The notes beneath the pieces were generated by a model that saw nothing but the letters and a program-made list of their open reading frames with translations, was not told the origin of the DNA and did not search any database. A DNA stretch of 64,000 nt, taken from assembly GCF_001507645.1 (NCBI RefSeq), contig NZ_CP013909.1, positions 248,001 through 312,000 on the forward strand, written 5' to 3'. Position numbers and translations under genes: made by a program. The DNA comes from Hymenobacter sedentarius. Lineage in GTDB: Bacteria > Bacteroidota > Bacteroidia > Cytophagales > Hymenobacteraceae. Below, in pieces: positions 1-8,550 of this stretch (position 1 is its first letter; every line of letters starts with the position of its first letter).

Positions 1-179
1 ACAGGCCAAAGGCACCGGAAACTCCGGGGTGGTTGCGGCACCCAAGCCACTCCACCTGCTGCCAACGCACCCGGCATTGGGCAAAGTTCAGCTCAATAAT
101 GAGTCAATACGCGTTGCCGGGCAGGGCCAACGCCGGGAACAACCCATAATAAATGCCTAGGTTCGTGCACCCGTTTCCC

Positions 180-998
180 ATGCTCCACTCCCTCGGCTAC
201 TTCGCGGCCATCTTCATCGGCCTTTCGCTCGGCATCATGGGCGGGGGCGGCTCTATTCTCACGGTGCCCGTGCTGGTGTACCTGATGGGCGTGAGCCCGG
301 TGCTGAGCACGGCGTATTCGCTGTTTGTGGTCGGCTCTACGTCGGCGGTGGGCGCGTCGGGCTACTTCCGCAAGGGGCTGGTGTCGCTGAAAACGGCCGT
401 GGTCTTTCTGATGCCTTCGCTGCTGTCCGTATTTACGGTGCGCAAGGTGCTCATGCCGACCATCCCGCACGTGCTGTTTACGGCCGGCAGCATCGTTTTC
501 ACCAAAGACCTGCTGGTGCTGGTGGCCTTTGCCGTGCTCATGGTGGCGGCGGCCACGTCCATGATTCGCAGCAAGCAGGCCGAAGAGGTGCTCGACGAGG
601 AGCTGCACTTCCCGCACGCCTTCAACTATCCGCTTATTCTGACCATCGGGCTGGTGGTGGGCACGCTCACGGGCTTTGTGGGCGCGGGCGGTGGCTTTCT
701 CATCATCCCGGCGCTGGTGCTGGGCGCCCGCCTGCCCATGAAGCTGGCCGTGGGCACCTCGCTGGCCATCATTGCCCTAAACTCGCTCATCGGCTTCACC
801 GGCGACCTGAGCGCCGGCACGCCTATCGCCTGGACGTTCTTGCTTGGTTTTCTGAGCTTTGCCCTGGGCGGCATTGTGCTGGGCACCTACCTCGCGCGCT
901 TCATTCCGGGGGCCCGGCTCAAGCCCGCTTTCGGCTGGTTTACGCTGGCCATGGGCACGTTTATTCTCACCAAGGAACTGCTGTTTCGCCACGCTTAA
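180..998 (+). CDS. TauE/SafE family sulfite/organosulfur anion exporter
   Basis: Predicted inner-membrane transporter of the TauE/SafE (DUF81) family, whose characterised members move sulfite, sulfoacetate or related anions. The protein is hydrophobic throughout, with about eight membrane segments, and has the two Gly-rich repeats of the family: [11 protein letters not shown] near residues 20-30 and [13 protein letters not shown] near residues 165-177. A short charged loop ([10 protein letters not shown]) separates the halves. An upstream in-frame ATG at 153 would add nine residues; I chose 180 because the hydrophobic segment starts directly after it. A rhodanese follows 27 bp downstream and a TsdA-like cytochrome and DsrE protein come next, which favours a sulfur compound as substrate. 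The substrate itself is inferred from context. Confidence 0.88.
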   Translation: MLHSLGYFAAIFIGLSLGIMGGGGSILTVPVLVYLMGVSPVLSTAYSLFVVGSTSAVGASGYFRKGLVSLKTAVVFLMPSLLSVFTVRKVLMPTIPHVLFTAGSIVFTKDLLVLVAFAVLMVAAATSMIRSKQAEEVLDEELHFPHAFNYPLILTIGLVVGTLTGFVGAGGGFLIIPALVLGARLPMKLAVGTSLAIIALNSLIGFTGDLSAGTPIAWTFLLGFLSFALGGIVLGTYLARFIPGARLKPAFGWFTLAMGTFILTKELLFRHA

Positions 999-1025
999 AC
1001 TCCTGTTTTTATTTTCTCCATCAGT

Positions 1026-1364
1026 ATGTTCCGTTCCACAGAATCTGCCACCCCCGCTTTCCAAAACCTCTTGCCCGCGCCGTTTGCCGAGGGGCTGCGC
1101 CAGCCCGGCGCGGTGCTGCTGGACGTGCGCCGGCCCGAGGAGTTTGCCAGCGGCCACCTGCCCGGCGGCGTCAATATCGAGGTAACCAGCCCCGACTTTG
1201 CCCAGCGCATCGCGGCGCTTGACCGCACCAAGCCCACCTACGTGTACTGCCGCAGCGGGGCCCGCTCGGCCAACGCGGCCGGCCAGCTCAGCACCGCCGG
1301 TTTTGGGCAGGTGCACAACCTGCTGGGCGGGGTGCTGGACTGGCCCGAACAGCTGGTGCGCTAA
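1026..1364 (+). CDS. Rhodanese-like domain protein
   Basis: Single-domain rhodanese of 112 residues, the usual length for stand-alone sulfurtransferases. It has the N-terminal VLLDVRRPEEFASGHLPG signature and the active-site loop YCRSGARSANAA, in which the Cys would carry a persulfide. No signal peptide is evident, so it is probably cytoplasmic. It lies 27 bp after the TauE/SafE gene on the same strand and is probably co-transcribed with it. A role in moving sulfane sulfur from thiosulfate or a persulfide to an acceptor fits the family and the neighbours; the donor is not known. Confidence 0.9.
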   Translation: MFRSTESATPAFQNLLPAPFAEGLRQPGAVLLDVRRPEEFASGHLPGGVNIEVTSPDFAQRIAALDRTKPTYVYCRSGARSANAAGQLSTAGFGQVHNLLGGVLDWPEQLVR

Positions 1365-1517
1365 GCTGAGTAGTTGGCCCGCTTTGTCTTAACGCTTGCC
1401 AACGCTCCTCCCTCACGCTTAACCTCCTTCCTGGACCTGGACCTACCGCGCCCTGCGCGCAAAGCCACCTGGCTATTCGGCAGTGGCGGCGTTCCCCTTT
1501 TGGTAACTTAGCCGCCC

Positions 1518-2570
1518 ATGAAACCCACGGAAGCCCCCGCGCAGCAACTGCTCCGGCTGGTTCGGCTGCTGATGCTGCTGACGGCCGCCGTGGTGCTGGT
1601 GCTGGCCGTGGTGGTGGCCCAACTCTACGGTCCCAAGGCGGCGCCGGAGCCCGTAGCAGCGGACGAGGCCACGCAGGGCCCGCCCCCGCCCGGCAGCTAC
1701 CACCGCCCGGCCACGCCAGCGCCGGATACGGCCGCCATTCCGCACACGGCGGCGGGCCGCGAAATCCGCTACGGGCAAGAGCTGATTGCCCACACCGCGC
1801 TGTATTTGGGGCCGCAGGGCTCGGTGGCGTCTCTCACCAACGGCATGAATTGCCAGAACTGCCACCTCGAAGCCGGAACGCGCGGCTTTGCTAACAACTA
1901 CCTGGCCGTGGCCGCCACCTACCCCAAGCTGAGGGCCCGCTCCGGCACGGTGGAGGGCATCGAGAAGCGCGTGGCCGACTGCATGGAACGCAGCCTCAAC
2001 GGCCGCGCCGTGCCCGACCGCAGCCGTGAAATGCGCGCCATGGTGGCCTACCTCAAATGGTTGGGCCAGGGCATTCCGAAAGGCCAAAAGGTGTACGGCA
2101 CCGGCCTGGTGAAGCTGCCCTACCTGGACCGGCCGGCCGACCCGCGAATTGGGCGAGCCGTGTATGCGGCCAAGTGCCAGCGCTGCCACGGCCCCACGGG
2201 CCAGGGCCAGCAGCTGGCCGATAGGCGCGAGTACCAGTACCCGCCGCTGTGGGGGCCGGCCAGCTACAACGATGGCGCGGGGCTGTTTCGGGTGTCCAAC
2301 TTTGCCAAGTACGTGAAAGCGGCCATGCCTTTCGGGGCCACCTTCGACCACCCCCAGCTCACCGATGAGCAGGCCTGGGACGTGGCCGCCTTCGTGAACT
2401 CGCAGCCCCGCCCCCATCTGCCCACCCCGCACGACTGGCCCGACATCCGCCAGAAGCCCGTGGATTATCCCTTTGGCCCTTACGCGGATGCTTTCCCCGA
2501 ACAGCAGCACAAGTTCGGGCCCTACCAGCCCATCGAAGCCGCACACCGGCCGCCAGCAGCGGCACATTAG
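1518..2570 (+). CDS. Diheme c-type cytochrome, TsdA-like (thiosulfate dehydrogenase family)
   Basis: Membrane-anchored periplasmic diheme cytochrome. One transmembrane segment (about residues 12-36) is followed by a Pro-rich linker and two cytochrome c domains with heme motifs CQNCH (112-116) and CQRCH (220-224). The first domain has the pattern of TsdA/SoxA-like proteins: YGQELIAHTALYLGP before the heme, and RVADCMERSLNGRAVP after it. The Cys of DCMERS sits where characterised TsdA proteins carry the cysteine axial ligand of heme 1 (from memory of the family). TsdA couples two thiosulfates to tetrathionate, or works in reverse. The neighbouring TauE, rhodanese and DsrE genes support a sulfur role. 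A generic c-type cytochrome with another substrate is not excluded. Confidence 0.85.
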   Translation: MKPTEAPAQQLLRLVRLLMLLTAAVVLVLAVVVAQLYGPKAAPEPVAADEATQGPPPPGSYHRPATPAPDTAAIPHTAAGREIRYGQELIAHTALYLGPQGSVASLTNGMNCQNCHLEAGTRGFANNYLAVAATYPKLRARSGTVEGIEKRVADCMERSLNGRAVPDRSREMRAMVAYLKWLGQGIPKGQKVYGTGLVKLPYLDRPADPRIGRAVYAAKCQRCHGPTGQGQQLADRREYQYPPLWGPASYNDGAGLFRVSNFAKYVKAAMPFGATFDHPQLTDEQAWDVAAFVNSQPRPHLPTPHDWPDIRQKPVDYPFGPYADAFPEQQHKFGPYQPIEAAHRPPAAAH

Positions 2571-2658
2571 CCTTCGCCGGGGGCTTTGCCATCACGGCCT
2601 GATGCCCAACTATTCTTGCTTCTCACCTACTGTTTCTCATCCTTTTTCTTGCTTGCTC

Positions 2659-3219
2659 ATGATGAATACTACCGCTCGTTTTCTGGCTGGCGCGGCCTTG
2701 CTGCTTGTGGCCGCACCCGGCATCAGCCGGGCCCAAACGCCTGCAACGGCTACTCCAGTTGCCTCGGCCCCCGCGGCCCAGCCCACTGCCACGCCCGCCC
2801 CGGTGCTGACGCCGCCCAACGCGGCAGTGGCGGCGAAGGCAGCCACGTACCAGGGCGCACCGGCTCCCAAGGGCCATTACCGGGCCGTGTACCAGCTCGA
2901 TAGCGACGACCCGAAGCTCATCAGCAAGACGCTGCACAACATGAAAAACGCCCTGGAAGACCCGCGCCTCAAAGGCAAGCTGGAACTGGAGCTGGTGGTG
3001 TTCAGCGGGGGCACGGTGGCTTTCCGCAAAGACCAGCCCTACGAGGCCGACGTGCTGGCGCTGCAGCAGGCGGGCGTCGTTTTGGCCCAGTGCCAGAACT
3101 CGATGAAGGCCTACAAGCTGACCAAGGCCGACATGCTGCCCTACATCTCCATTGTGCCCACCGGCAACGGCGAGCTGATTATCCGCCAGGCCGAAGGCTG
3201 GTCACTGGTGCACCCATAA
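2659..3219 (+). CDS. Exported DsrE family protein
   Basis: DsrE/DsrF-like sulfur-relay fold preceded by a signal peptide. The first 25 residues (MMNTTARFLAGAALLLVAAP, then cleavage near SRAQ) form a classic Sec signal, followed by an Ala/Pro/Thr linker of about 45 residues. The DsrE core runs from YRAVYQLDSDDP to the C-terminus and keeps a Cys in AGVVLAQCQNSMKA, the usual place of the persulfide-carrying cysteine in DsrE proteins. Two ATG codons stand in tandem (2659 and 2662). A reading frame open further upstream was rejected as a start because the signal peptide begins here. It is the last gene of the sulfur locus. A periplasmic sulfur-carrier role is inference. Confidence 0.83.
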   Translation: MMNTTARFLAGAALLLVAAPGISRAQTPATATPVASAPAAQPTATPAPVLTPPNAAVAAKAATYQGAPAPKGHYRAVYQLDSDDPKLISKTLHNMKNALEDPRLKGKLELELVVFSGGTVAFRKDQPYEADVLALQQAGVVLAQCQNSMKAYKLTKADMLPYISIVPTGNGELIIRQAEGWSLVHP

Positions 3220-3226
3220 TTTAATC

Positions 3227-3943
3227 GCAGATGAAAACATGACCCTGGAGGTGGAGATGACGCCGGGCACGGTGGCCAACTCGTTGCCGGTTTTTTGCCA
3301 GCATTCCCGTGGCCCTCATTTGTGCCGGGGCCGGCAGCTTTGTGGCCAATAACGCCTACGACGCCGACGGCGACCAACTCGTTTACGCGTTGAGCAAGCC
3401 CATCATCGCGCATCTGCCGATGCAGGTGCCGGTGGCCTACGCGCCGGGGTATAGCGAAACGCAGCCCTTTGGGGCCAGCGGGCTGCTTGGGCGAAACCCG
3501 AACACGGGCCTTTCGACCTACTTCAGGCCGGAACAAGGCGTCTTTCAACTGGCGGTCGACGTGCTGGAGTACCGCCAGGGCCAACTATTGAGCACGATTC
3601 ACCGCGACATGCAGGTGGTGCGCACGTGCGCAGGGTGGCCGCGTCGCAATTCACGTCCTGCGTTACCACACTGCTGGCGGGCCCCGACGACCGGTGCCTG
3701 TATTTCTACAACGTCATCACGCCCAATGGCGACACCCAGAACGAAACCTTTGCCATCAGGAACATCGAGCGCCACCCCAATACGGCGCTGGCCATCTTCA
3801 ACCGCTGGGGCCAGAAGCTGTACCATTCCGACGGCTACCACAACACGTACGGCAATGCAAGCACGGCGCCCGGCCTGTACTACTACCTCTGCCAAACCGC
3901 CGAGGGTGCCATCTACAAAGGCTGGTTTGAGGTCATCCGCTAA
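3227..3943 (+). pseudogene. Decayed T9SS type B (gliding motility-associated C-terminal domain) protein
   Basis: Remnant of a large secreted protein. The coding signal begins in one frame (DENMTLEVEMTPGTVANSLP) and shifts near 3290 in a run of six T, then continues as FASIPVALICAG and NNAYDADGDQLVYALSKP, typical of the PKD-like repeats of these proteins. Near 3620 it shifts again and ends with a type B sorting domain: FYNVITPNGDTQNETFAI, LAIFNRWGQKLYHSDGY and PGLYYYLCQTAEG. There is no start codon or signal peptide, and the N-terminal part is missing. It lies directly after the DsrE stop codon, so the deletion has joined the two. I consider it non-functional. Confidence 0.8.
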
Positions 3944-3984
3944 CGCAGCCGGATAGCTGCCGCACCAAGCCCCACCCAGAACAA

Positions 3985-4019
3985 AGCCCCAGCCCGTGCG
4001 GCGGCACGGGGCTGGGGCT
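3985..4019. terminator. Hairpin terminator between convergent genes
   Basis: Arms AGCCCCAGCCCGTGC and GCACGGGGCTGGGGCT (one bulged G) around a 4-nt loop. It sits after the T9SS remnant and before the end of the minus-strand DUF4142 gene. There is no long T tract, so efficiency is uncertain. Confidence 0.5.
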
Positions 4020-4066
4020 AAGCGAGGGGGTTCAGCTTTCCTGTGCTGCTCCCGGTTCGATTCAGG

Positions 4067-4729
4067 CTACTTCTTTTCGAGGGCAGTGGTCATGTCCTGC
4101 TGCGAATGCAGGACGGGCAGCGTTTTGGCAGCATATGCCTGAACGGCGGGCGTTTCGGCCGCTTTGCTTTTCACCTCAAACATGGCAATGTCCATCTGGT
4201 GCGCCTTGTCCAGGACGTCGAGGTAGGTCTGGTCAAACTCTTTGCCGCGCTTGTCCATCAGCCGGTCGGCCAGAGCCTGGTGCACGGGCATCATCGTTTG
4301 GGGCATTTTTACGCCCAGGGGCGCGGCAATGGCTTTTAGCTCCTGGTTGGCCTGGGTGTACTTGCTCACCATCGATTGGGCAAATTTCCGCACCTCGGGG
4401 GTGGTGGCTTTTTGGGCCGCCATTTGGCTGGCCCGAACTTCCAGCATGTTGCTGCTGGCCGCGTTCATCAGGAATACGGGGTCCTGCATGGTGGCAAACG
4501 TGTTCATGTAGGCCGTCATGTCGGCGCTGCCGCCCGTGGCATCGGCGCCGGTGGCGGTCACGCCCGCGTTGGCGTCGGGGGCGGGCGTGGGGTTCATGTC
4601 GGTACCCATGCGGGTATCCGTGGCGTTACTGGTCGCCGATTCGGAAGCGGCCGTGTTGGTGCTGCTACACGCGGTGGCGGTGGCCATCGCGGCGGCTATC
4701 AGGAAATAAGAAAGGGTTTTCATCGTCAT
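4067..4729 (-). CDS. DUF4142 domain lipoprotein
   Basis: Predicted lipoprotein. The N-terminus MTMKTLSYFLIAAAMATATA is followed by a lipobox Cys (ACSS), then a low-complexity Ser/Thr/Ala/Asp linker to about residue 70. The DUF4142 helical bundle (about residues 75-218) contains FLMNAASSNMLEVRASQMAA, TPEVRKFAQSMV and a late AYAAKTLPVLHSQQDM, which match the family's ferritin-like four-helix pattern. The function of DUF4142 is not established; members are envelope proteins sometimes linked to stress. An alternative Met two codons in (4723) gives a more usual MKTL start. It appears to be a single-gene unit. Confidence 0.88.
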   Translation of the reverse strand: MTMKTLSYFLIAAAMATATACSSTNTAASESATSNATDTRMGTDMNPTPAPDANAGVTATGADATGGSADMTAYMNTFATMQDPVFLMNAASSNMLEVRASQMAAQKATTPEVRKFAQSMVSKYTQANQELKAIAAPLGVKMPQTMMPVHQALADRLMDKRGKEFDQTYLDVLDKAHQMDIAMFEVKSKAAETPAVQAYAAKTLPVLHSQQDMTTALEKK

Positions 4730-4867
4730 TATCTAGCTGAAGAGTAAGATTTCGAAGTGTATATACGGTACACCTCAAAGCAGGTAGACATTTTCGTACG
4801 TTTTGCCTGGATAACCGCTTAGCCTGCTCCTACAGTTGAGCTAAGGCAGGGCTGCTCCGGCCGGAAA

Positions 4868-5809
4868 TCAGCCGGCTCGGGTGGCCAGCACTTCCCGCAC
4901 TGGCGTCCACCGTATGTCGGGGTAGCGGGCATTGTCCAGGGGCTGCAGCTTGGGCCGGCCCGTGAACATGTTGTGCATGTACTGCATGCCCTGCCAGGGC
5001 GGAAACACGTCGTCGCTGGCCGGCATCAGGGCTTTGGTCACTTTTATCAGGGCGCCCAGCACCCACACCCCGCCCATTCGCAGCAGCTTAAACGGCTCGC
5101 CGGTGGCTTGGCTGGCGGCCTTTTGCAGGCCCCGCACGGTGGCCACTTCGCCGGCCACGCGCAGGTAGCGCGGCGTGGTGGGGTCGAGGGCCGCGGCGGC
5201 GGTAAATTCGGCGGTATTGGCCGTGGTGGTGAAGTCCAGGGGCTGGTCGGCGTCGCCGTAGTACATCACCCGCTTGATTTTGAACAGCACCACCGGCGCC
5301 TGGCCGGTGAGCAAGTCGGTAAACATGCCGTTGAGCACCGACGTGGCCTGAATGGGGGCCTGGTCGAGCCGTTGGTTGAACTCCCGGCGCAGGTCGAGGT
5401 TGCGGTTGGAGCCCATGGGCAGCTTGGTGTAATCGATGCAGTAGTCGGACGGAATGAAGCGGGGCACGCCGGCCGCCACCGCCGCATCGAGCAGCCGCTT
5501 TTGCAGGTCCACTATCACCTCGCGCAGCCCCGACAGGGCCGACACCACGCAGGCCGCGCCCGCGCAGGCCTGCGTGAGCGCCATGACGCTGTTGAAATCG
5601 ACTTCCACCAACTCGGCGCCCTGCTCGCGCAACGTGGCCACCTCCGGTTTGTGGGCGCTGCCCGGGCGCACCAGCGCCCGCACCACGGCGCCGCGCGCCA
5701 GCAGGGCAAGCCCAATGCGGTGCCCCAGGTCGCCGGTGGCGCCGGCCAGCACGATGGGGGCGCGTTCGGTAGTCGGATTGCGTTGCTTAGCGGTAGTAAG
5801 TTCTGCCAA
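4868..5809 (-). CDS. NmrA-like NAD(P)-binding reductase (isoflavone-reductase type)
   Basis: Atypical short-chain dehydrogenase of the NmrA/isoflavone reductase group. A Rossmann nucleotide-binding motif lies at the N-terminus (VLAGATGDLGHRIG), followed by the second strand ALVRPGSAHK and DFNSVMALTQACAGAACVVS. The segment PRFIPSDYCIDYTKLPMGSN corresponds to the substrate-side helix in which related plant reductases keep a catalytic Lys. The length (313 residues) is normal. The family includes NADPH-dependent reductases and redox-sensing regulators, and the sequence does not tell which. It stands alone, with short gaps to a DUF4142 gene and a thioredoxin-like gene on the same strand. Confidence 0.83.
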   Translation of the reverse strand: MAELTTAKQRNPTTERAPIVLAGATGDLGHRIGLALLARGAVVRALVRPGSAHKPEVATLREQGAELVEVDFNSVMALTQACAGAACVVSALSGLREVIVDLQKRLLDAAVAAGVPRFIPSDYCIDYTKLPMGSNRNLDLRREFNQRLDQAPIQATSVLNGMFTDLLTGQAPVVLFKIKRVMYYGDADQPLDFTTTANTAEFTAAAALDPTTPRYLRVAGEVATVRGLQKAASQATGEPFKLLRMGGVWVLGALIKVTKALMPASDDVFPPWQGMQYMHNMFTGRPKLQPLDNARYPDIRWTPVREVLATRAG

Positions 5810-5901
5810 AATGGGAGGTTTGAAATGCCAGCTTTAAAGGGTTGGGGATGAAACCGGCAGCGGCGGATATGGTTAGCACGAGCGGCAGGCACTACGCACA
5901 T

Positions 5902-7308
5902 TTACAGCGTGCGCTTCTTTATCTTCTCCAGTTCCTGCTCGTAACTTGTGGTAGAGGCCTTTTCCTGCCGGGCCACCGCCACGGCTTGCTGCTGCATGGC
6001 CGCGGCCTCGCTGAAGAACCGGAGCCGGTAAAGCAAGTGGGCCAGGGTGTCGTAGTTGTAGGCGGCGGGGTCCAGGTCCACGGTGCGCTTGCTCCACTGC
6101 AGGGCGCGCATCAGGTGCTGGCTGTTGCGGGTGCCGGTTTGGTACACGGACCAGGCGCCGTTGTTCAGTTCCTGCAAAAAAGCAGCCGGGGGCACGCGCC
6201 GGGCCGTGGGCTCCATCGTCGTGACACGGCTCACATTGGGGCCTAGGCTGCCGGGCTGGCCGGCCGTTGTGCTCAGGCGCTGCCGGTTGGCCAGCTGCTC
6301 CTGCCGAAACGCCTGCAGGGCCGCCACCGCCTTCCGGGCCGAGTCGGCCGAGATGCCCATGTTGATGCGGTCGTAGTAGAGCACCGCCGACCGCAGGTAG
6401 CTGGCCGTGTCTTTGATGGCGCTGAAGAAGCGCAGCATGTTGGTGTCGTAAGCCCGGGAGCCCTGCTGATAGTTAGTGTTCCAGCTGCCGCGGGCAAAAG
6501 TGGCGCCCTGGGTAGCCAGCACGCGGTTTTTGGTGGCAATGGCCTGATTCATCGTGTTGCTGATAATCAGGTTGTTGATGGTGATGCGTTGGGGCAAGGG
6601 CAGGCTGCGGAACAGGCTGTCGTAGAGCCGGGGGTTGAGCCGCGTCAGCTGTTGGGCTTTGCTGCCCACCACAGGGCCGTTTTCGAGAATAAACACCACT
6701 TCGGCGGGCTGGTCGAAGGCGTGCACCGGCAGCAGCTGCACGTAGGCATCGAGCACGGCGGGCTCCACGCGCAGACCCAGCTGCCGGTGCTTGGCGATGT
6801 AGCGCTTAAGGAATTCGGCCGACCAGTGGCCCTGGCGGTACTCTTCCTGCAGGTGGCTCAGGTTTTCGGGGTCGGCCTGGGCCTGCTGCACCGCCTGCAG
6901 GTCGTGCAGGTAGCGTTGCTCGCTGGAAGCATTGCCGAAGTTGCGATAGAGCAAGGTGCCGTCGGGGCCGAAGTACAGGTAGGTGGGGTAGCTCGTCACC
7001 GTGTATTTGCGCACCACGGCCGCAGTTTCAGCCTTGCCAAAGGGCAGCTCCTTGCTCAGGAAGCCTTGGTTGAGCGCGGCCACCACGGCCGGGGCGTTGA
7101 GGCCCGATTCGTTGCGCATTTTCTGGAGCGCCGCCGGCGTATTGGCCGACACCGGTGGCGGAGCGAGCAGCACGAAAACGGGCTTGTTCAGCTGCCGGGC
7201 CCGGGCAAAAACCTGCGTCAGCGAGTCTTTCTCGAAGCGGATGCGTTGGGCACGCCCAGGGCTTTGAGCGACTAAAACGGTAAGAAGCGCGAGTAGGAAA
7301 TATTTCAT
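5902..7308 (-). CDS. Secreted thioredoxin-fold protein lacking the CXXC motif
   Basis: Signal peptide MKYFLLALLTVLVAQSPGRA, then a thioredoxin-like domain to about residue 150 and a helical C-terminal part of about 310 residues. The domain keeps the DsbD-gamma/thioredoxin_7 layout: ARQLNKPVFVLLAPPP where the active-site strand should be, KYTVTSYPTYLYFGPDGTLL with the conserved cis-Pro, and HDLQ at its end. The expected WCxxC is replaced by an APPPVSANT segment without Cys, so it should not be a disulfide oxidoreductase. It may act as a binding or scaffold protein. The C-terminal half contains repeated short helices suggestive of TPR-like structure, but I recognise no named domain there. Confidence 0.75.
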   Translation of the reverse strand: MKYFLLALLTVLVAQSPGRAQRIRFEKDSLTQVFARARQLNKPVFVLLAPPPVSANTPAALQKMRNESGLNAPAVVAALNQGFLSKELPFGKAETAAVVRKYTVTSYPTYLYFGPDGTLLYRNFGNASSEQRYLHDLQAVQQAQADPENLSHLQEEYRQGHWSAEFLKRYIAKHRQLGLRVEPAVLDAYVQLLPVHAFDQPAEVVFILENGPVVGSKAQQLTRLNPRLYDSLFRSLPLPQRITINNLIISNTMNQAIATKNRVLATQGATFARGSWNTNYQQGSRAYDTNMLRFFSAIKDTASYLRSAVLYYDRINMGISADSARKAVAALQAFRQEQLANRQRLSTTAGQPGSLGPNVSRVTTMEPTARRVPPAAFLQELNNGAWSVYQTGTRNSQHLMRALQWSKRTVDLDPAAYNYDTLAHLLYRLRFFSEAAAMQQQAVAVARQEKASTTSYEQELEKIKKRTL

Positions 7309-7426
7309 TAATGAGCGTGAGGGTAGAGCAATAAAAGTAGTAGGTATTACTTCGTTATTGGGATTCTAAGCACACCATCAAAATTGGCCCAACCAAGGCT
7401 GGGTTGAGCTGGTACGCTGATGGCGG

Positions 7427-8290
7427 CTACCGCTTCGCCGGCAGCAGCCCAATACCCTTGCCCAGGAGCCAGTCGAAGAGGCGAGCGGGCAGGAGCCGGG
7501 GCACTATCCAGCTGCGGAACACATCGGGCGCGATGGTGTAGCGCAGGCGCGGGCGCGGCGTTTCCAGGATGCTCACCAGCCGCTCGGCCACGTAGTCGGC
7601 GCTGAGGCCTTTGTCGCGGGTGTTGCTCACGTAGCCCGCGAAGCGCTGGGCGGCGGCATAGTAGGGCGTGTCGCGGTAGGGCGCCAGGTCGATGCCCTTG
7701 TCCCAGATGGGGGTTTTGGTCACGCCCAGCCCAATGAGCACCATGGGCACGCCAAACAGCTGCAGCTCCCGGCGCCACGAGGCCGTGAGGCCTTCCAGGG
7801 CAAACTTGGTACCCACGTAGGCGCCCATAAACGGGGCGGCCACCTGCCCACTCACCGAGCCAATATTGATGACCCGGCCGACGCGCCCCTGGAAATTGGG
7901 CTGGGCCCCAAGCAAGGGCAGAAACGCCTGGGTCACCTGCACGAGGCCCAGCACATTCACCTCAAAGTGCTGCCGCACCACCTCGATGGGCTGGCACAGC
8001 AGCGGCCCGCCCAGCGCAATGCCGGCGTTGTTGATGAGGCCGCGCAGGGGCTCGCCGGCCAGCTGGGCCGCCACCTCGGCCGCGGCCCGGGCAATGGCGG
8101 GGCCATCGGTCACGTCGAAAAGCAGCGGCACGAAGGCTTCGCCCAGCTCCGCTTGCAGCCGGGCGGCATCGGCGGGGGTGCGCACGCTGCCAAACACGCG
8201 GTAGCCGCGGCTGAGAAACGCGCGGGCCGAGGCCAACCCCAGGCCGCTCGATACACCCGTGATTACCAGGGCCGGAAGAGTCATTTTCAT
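7427..8290 (-). CDS. SDR family NAD(P)-dependent oxidoreductase
   Basis: Classical short-chain dehydrogenase. It has the cofactor motif TGVSSGLG (residues 11-18), the NNAG motif (LINNAGIALGG), the catalytic Ser in INIGSVSGQVA and the YxxxK pair as YVGTK. At 287 residues it has an extended C-terminal part (PRLLPARLFDWLLGKGIGLL) that could be membrane-associated, as in retinol/steroid-type SDRs. The substrate is unknown. The ATG is preceded on the minus strand by a TACCTTCC element close to the -7 consensus. It is divergent from the pirin gene. Confidence 0.88.
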   Translation of the reverse strand: MKMTLPALVITGVSSGLGLASARAFLSRGYRVFGSVRTPADAARLQAELGEAFVPLLFDVTDGPAIARAAAEVAAQLAGEPLRGLINNAGIALGGPLLCQPIEVVRQHFEVNVLGLVQVTQAFLPLLGAQPNFQGRVGRVINIGSVSGQVAAPFMGAYVGTKFALEGLTASWRRELQLFGVPMVLIGLGVTKTPIWDKGIDLAPYRDTPYYAAAQRFAGYVSNTRDKGLSADYVAERLVSILETPRPRLRYTIAPDVFRSWIVPRLLPARLFDWLLGKGIGLLPAKR

Positions 8291-8550
8291 GGGGCGGAAG
8301 GTAGCCCAATTTCGGCAACTTCGGGGGCCGGCGGGGCGACTAATGATCTGCTCATAGCTGCTGTAAGTGGCTCCCCTTTAAACAGCGCCCCTCTCCTATT
8401 TTCAGGCGAATTGCTGCCTGCCGCACCGCCAATTCAGAAATTGAGCTGACCAGCGAGCTTGCCGCTTGCTATTTCAGCGTATTTCCCAAAACGGGCCGCA
8501 AACCCAGTGGGCACGGGCCATAACTTTAGGTTTTCACCCCTGCTCCTGCC

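Noticed and set aside
2..160. Frame open on the plus strand from the window edge to a TAG at 158, possibly the 3' end of an upstream gene
   Set aside because: Third-position composition is unconvincing, there is no recognisable motif, and it overlaps the alternative start of the TauE/SafE gene. It cannot be judged without upstream sequence.
4048..4064. CCCGGTTCGATTCAGGC resembling a tRNA T-arm
   Set aside because: No matching acceptor, D-arm or anticodon stem upstream; it lies next to the DUF4142 stop.
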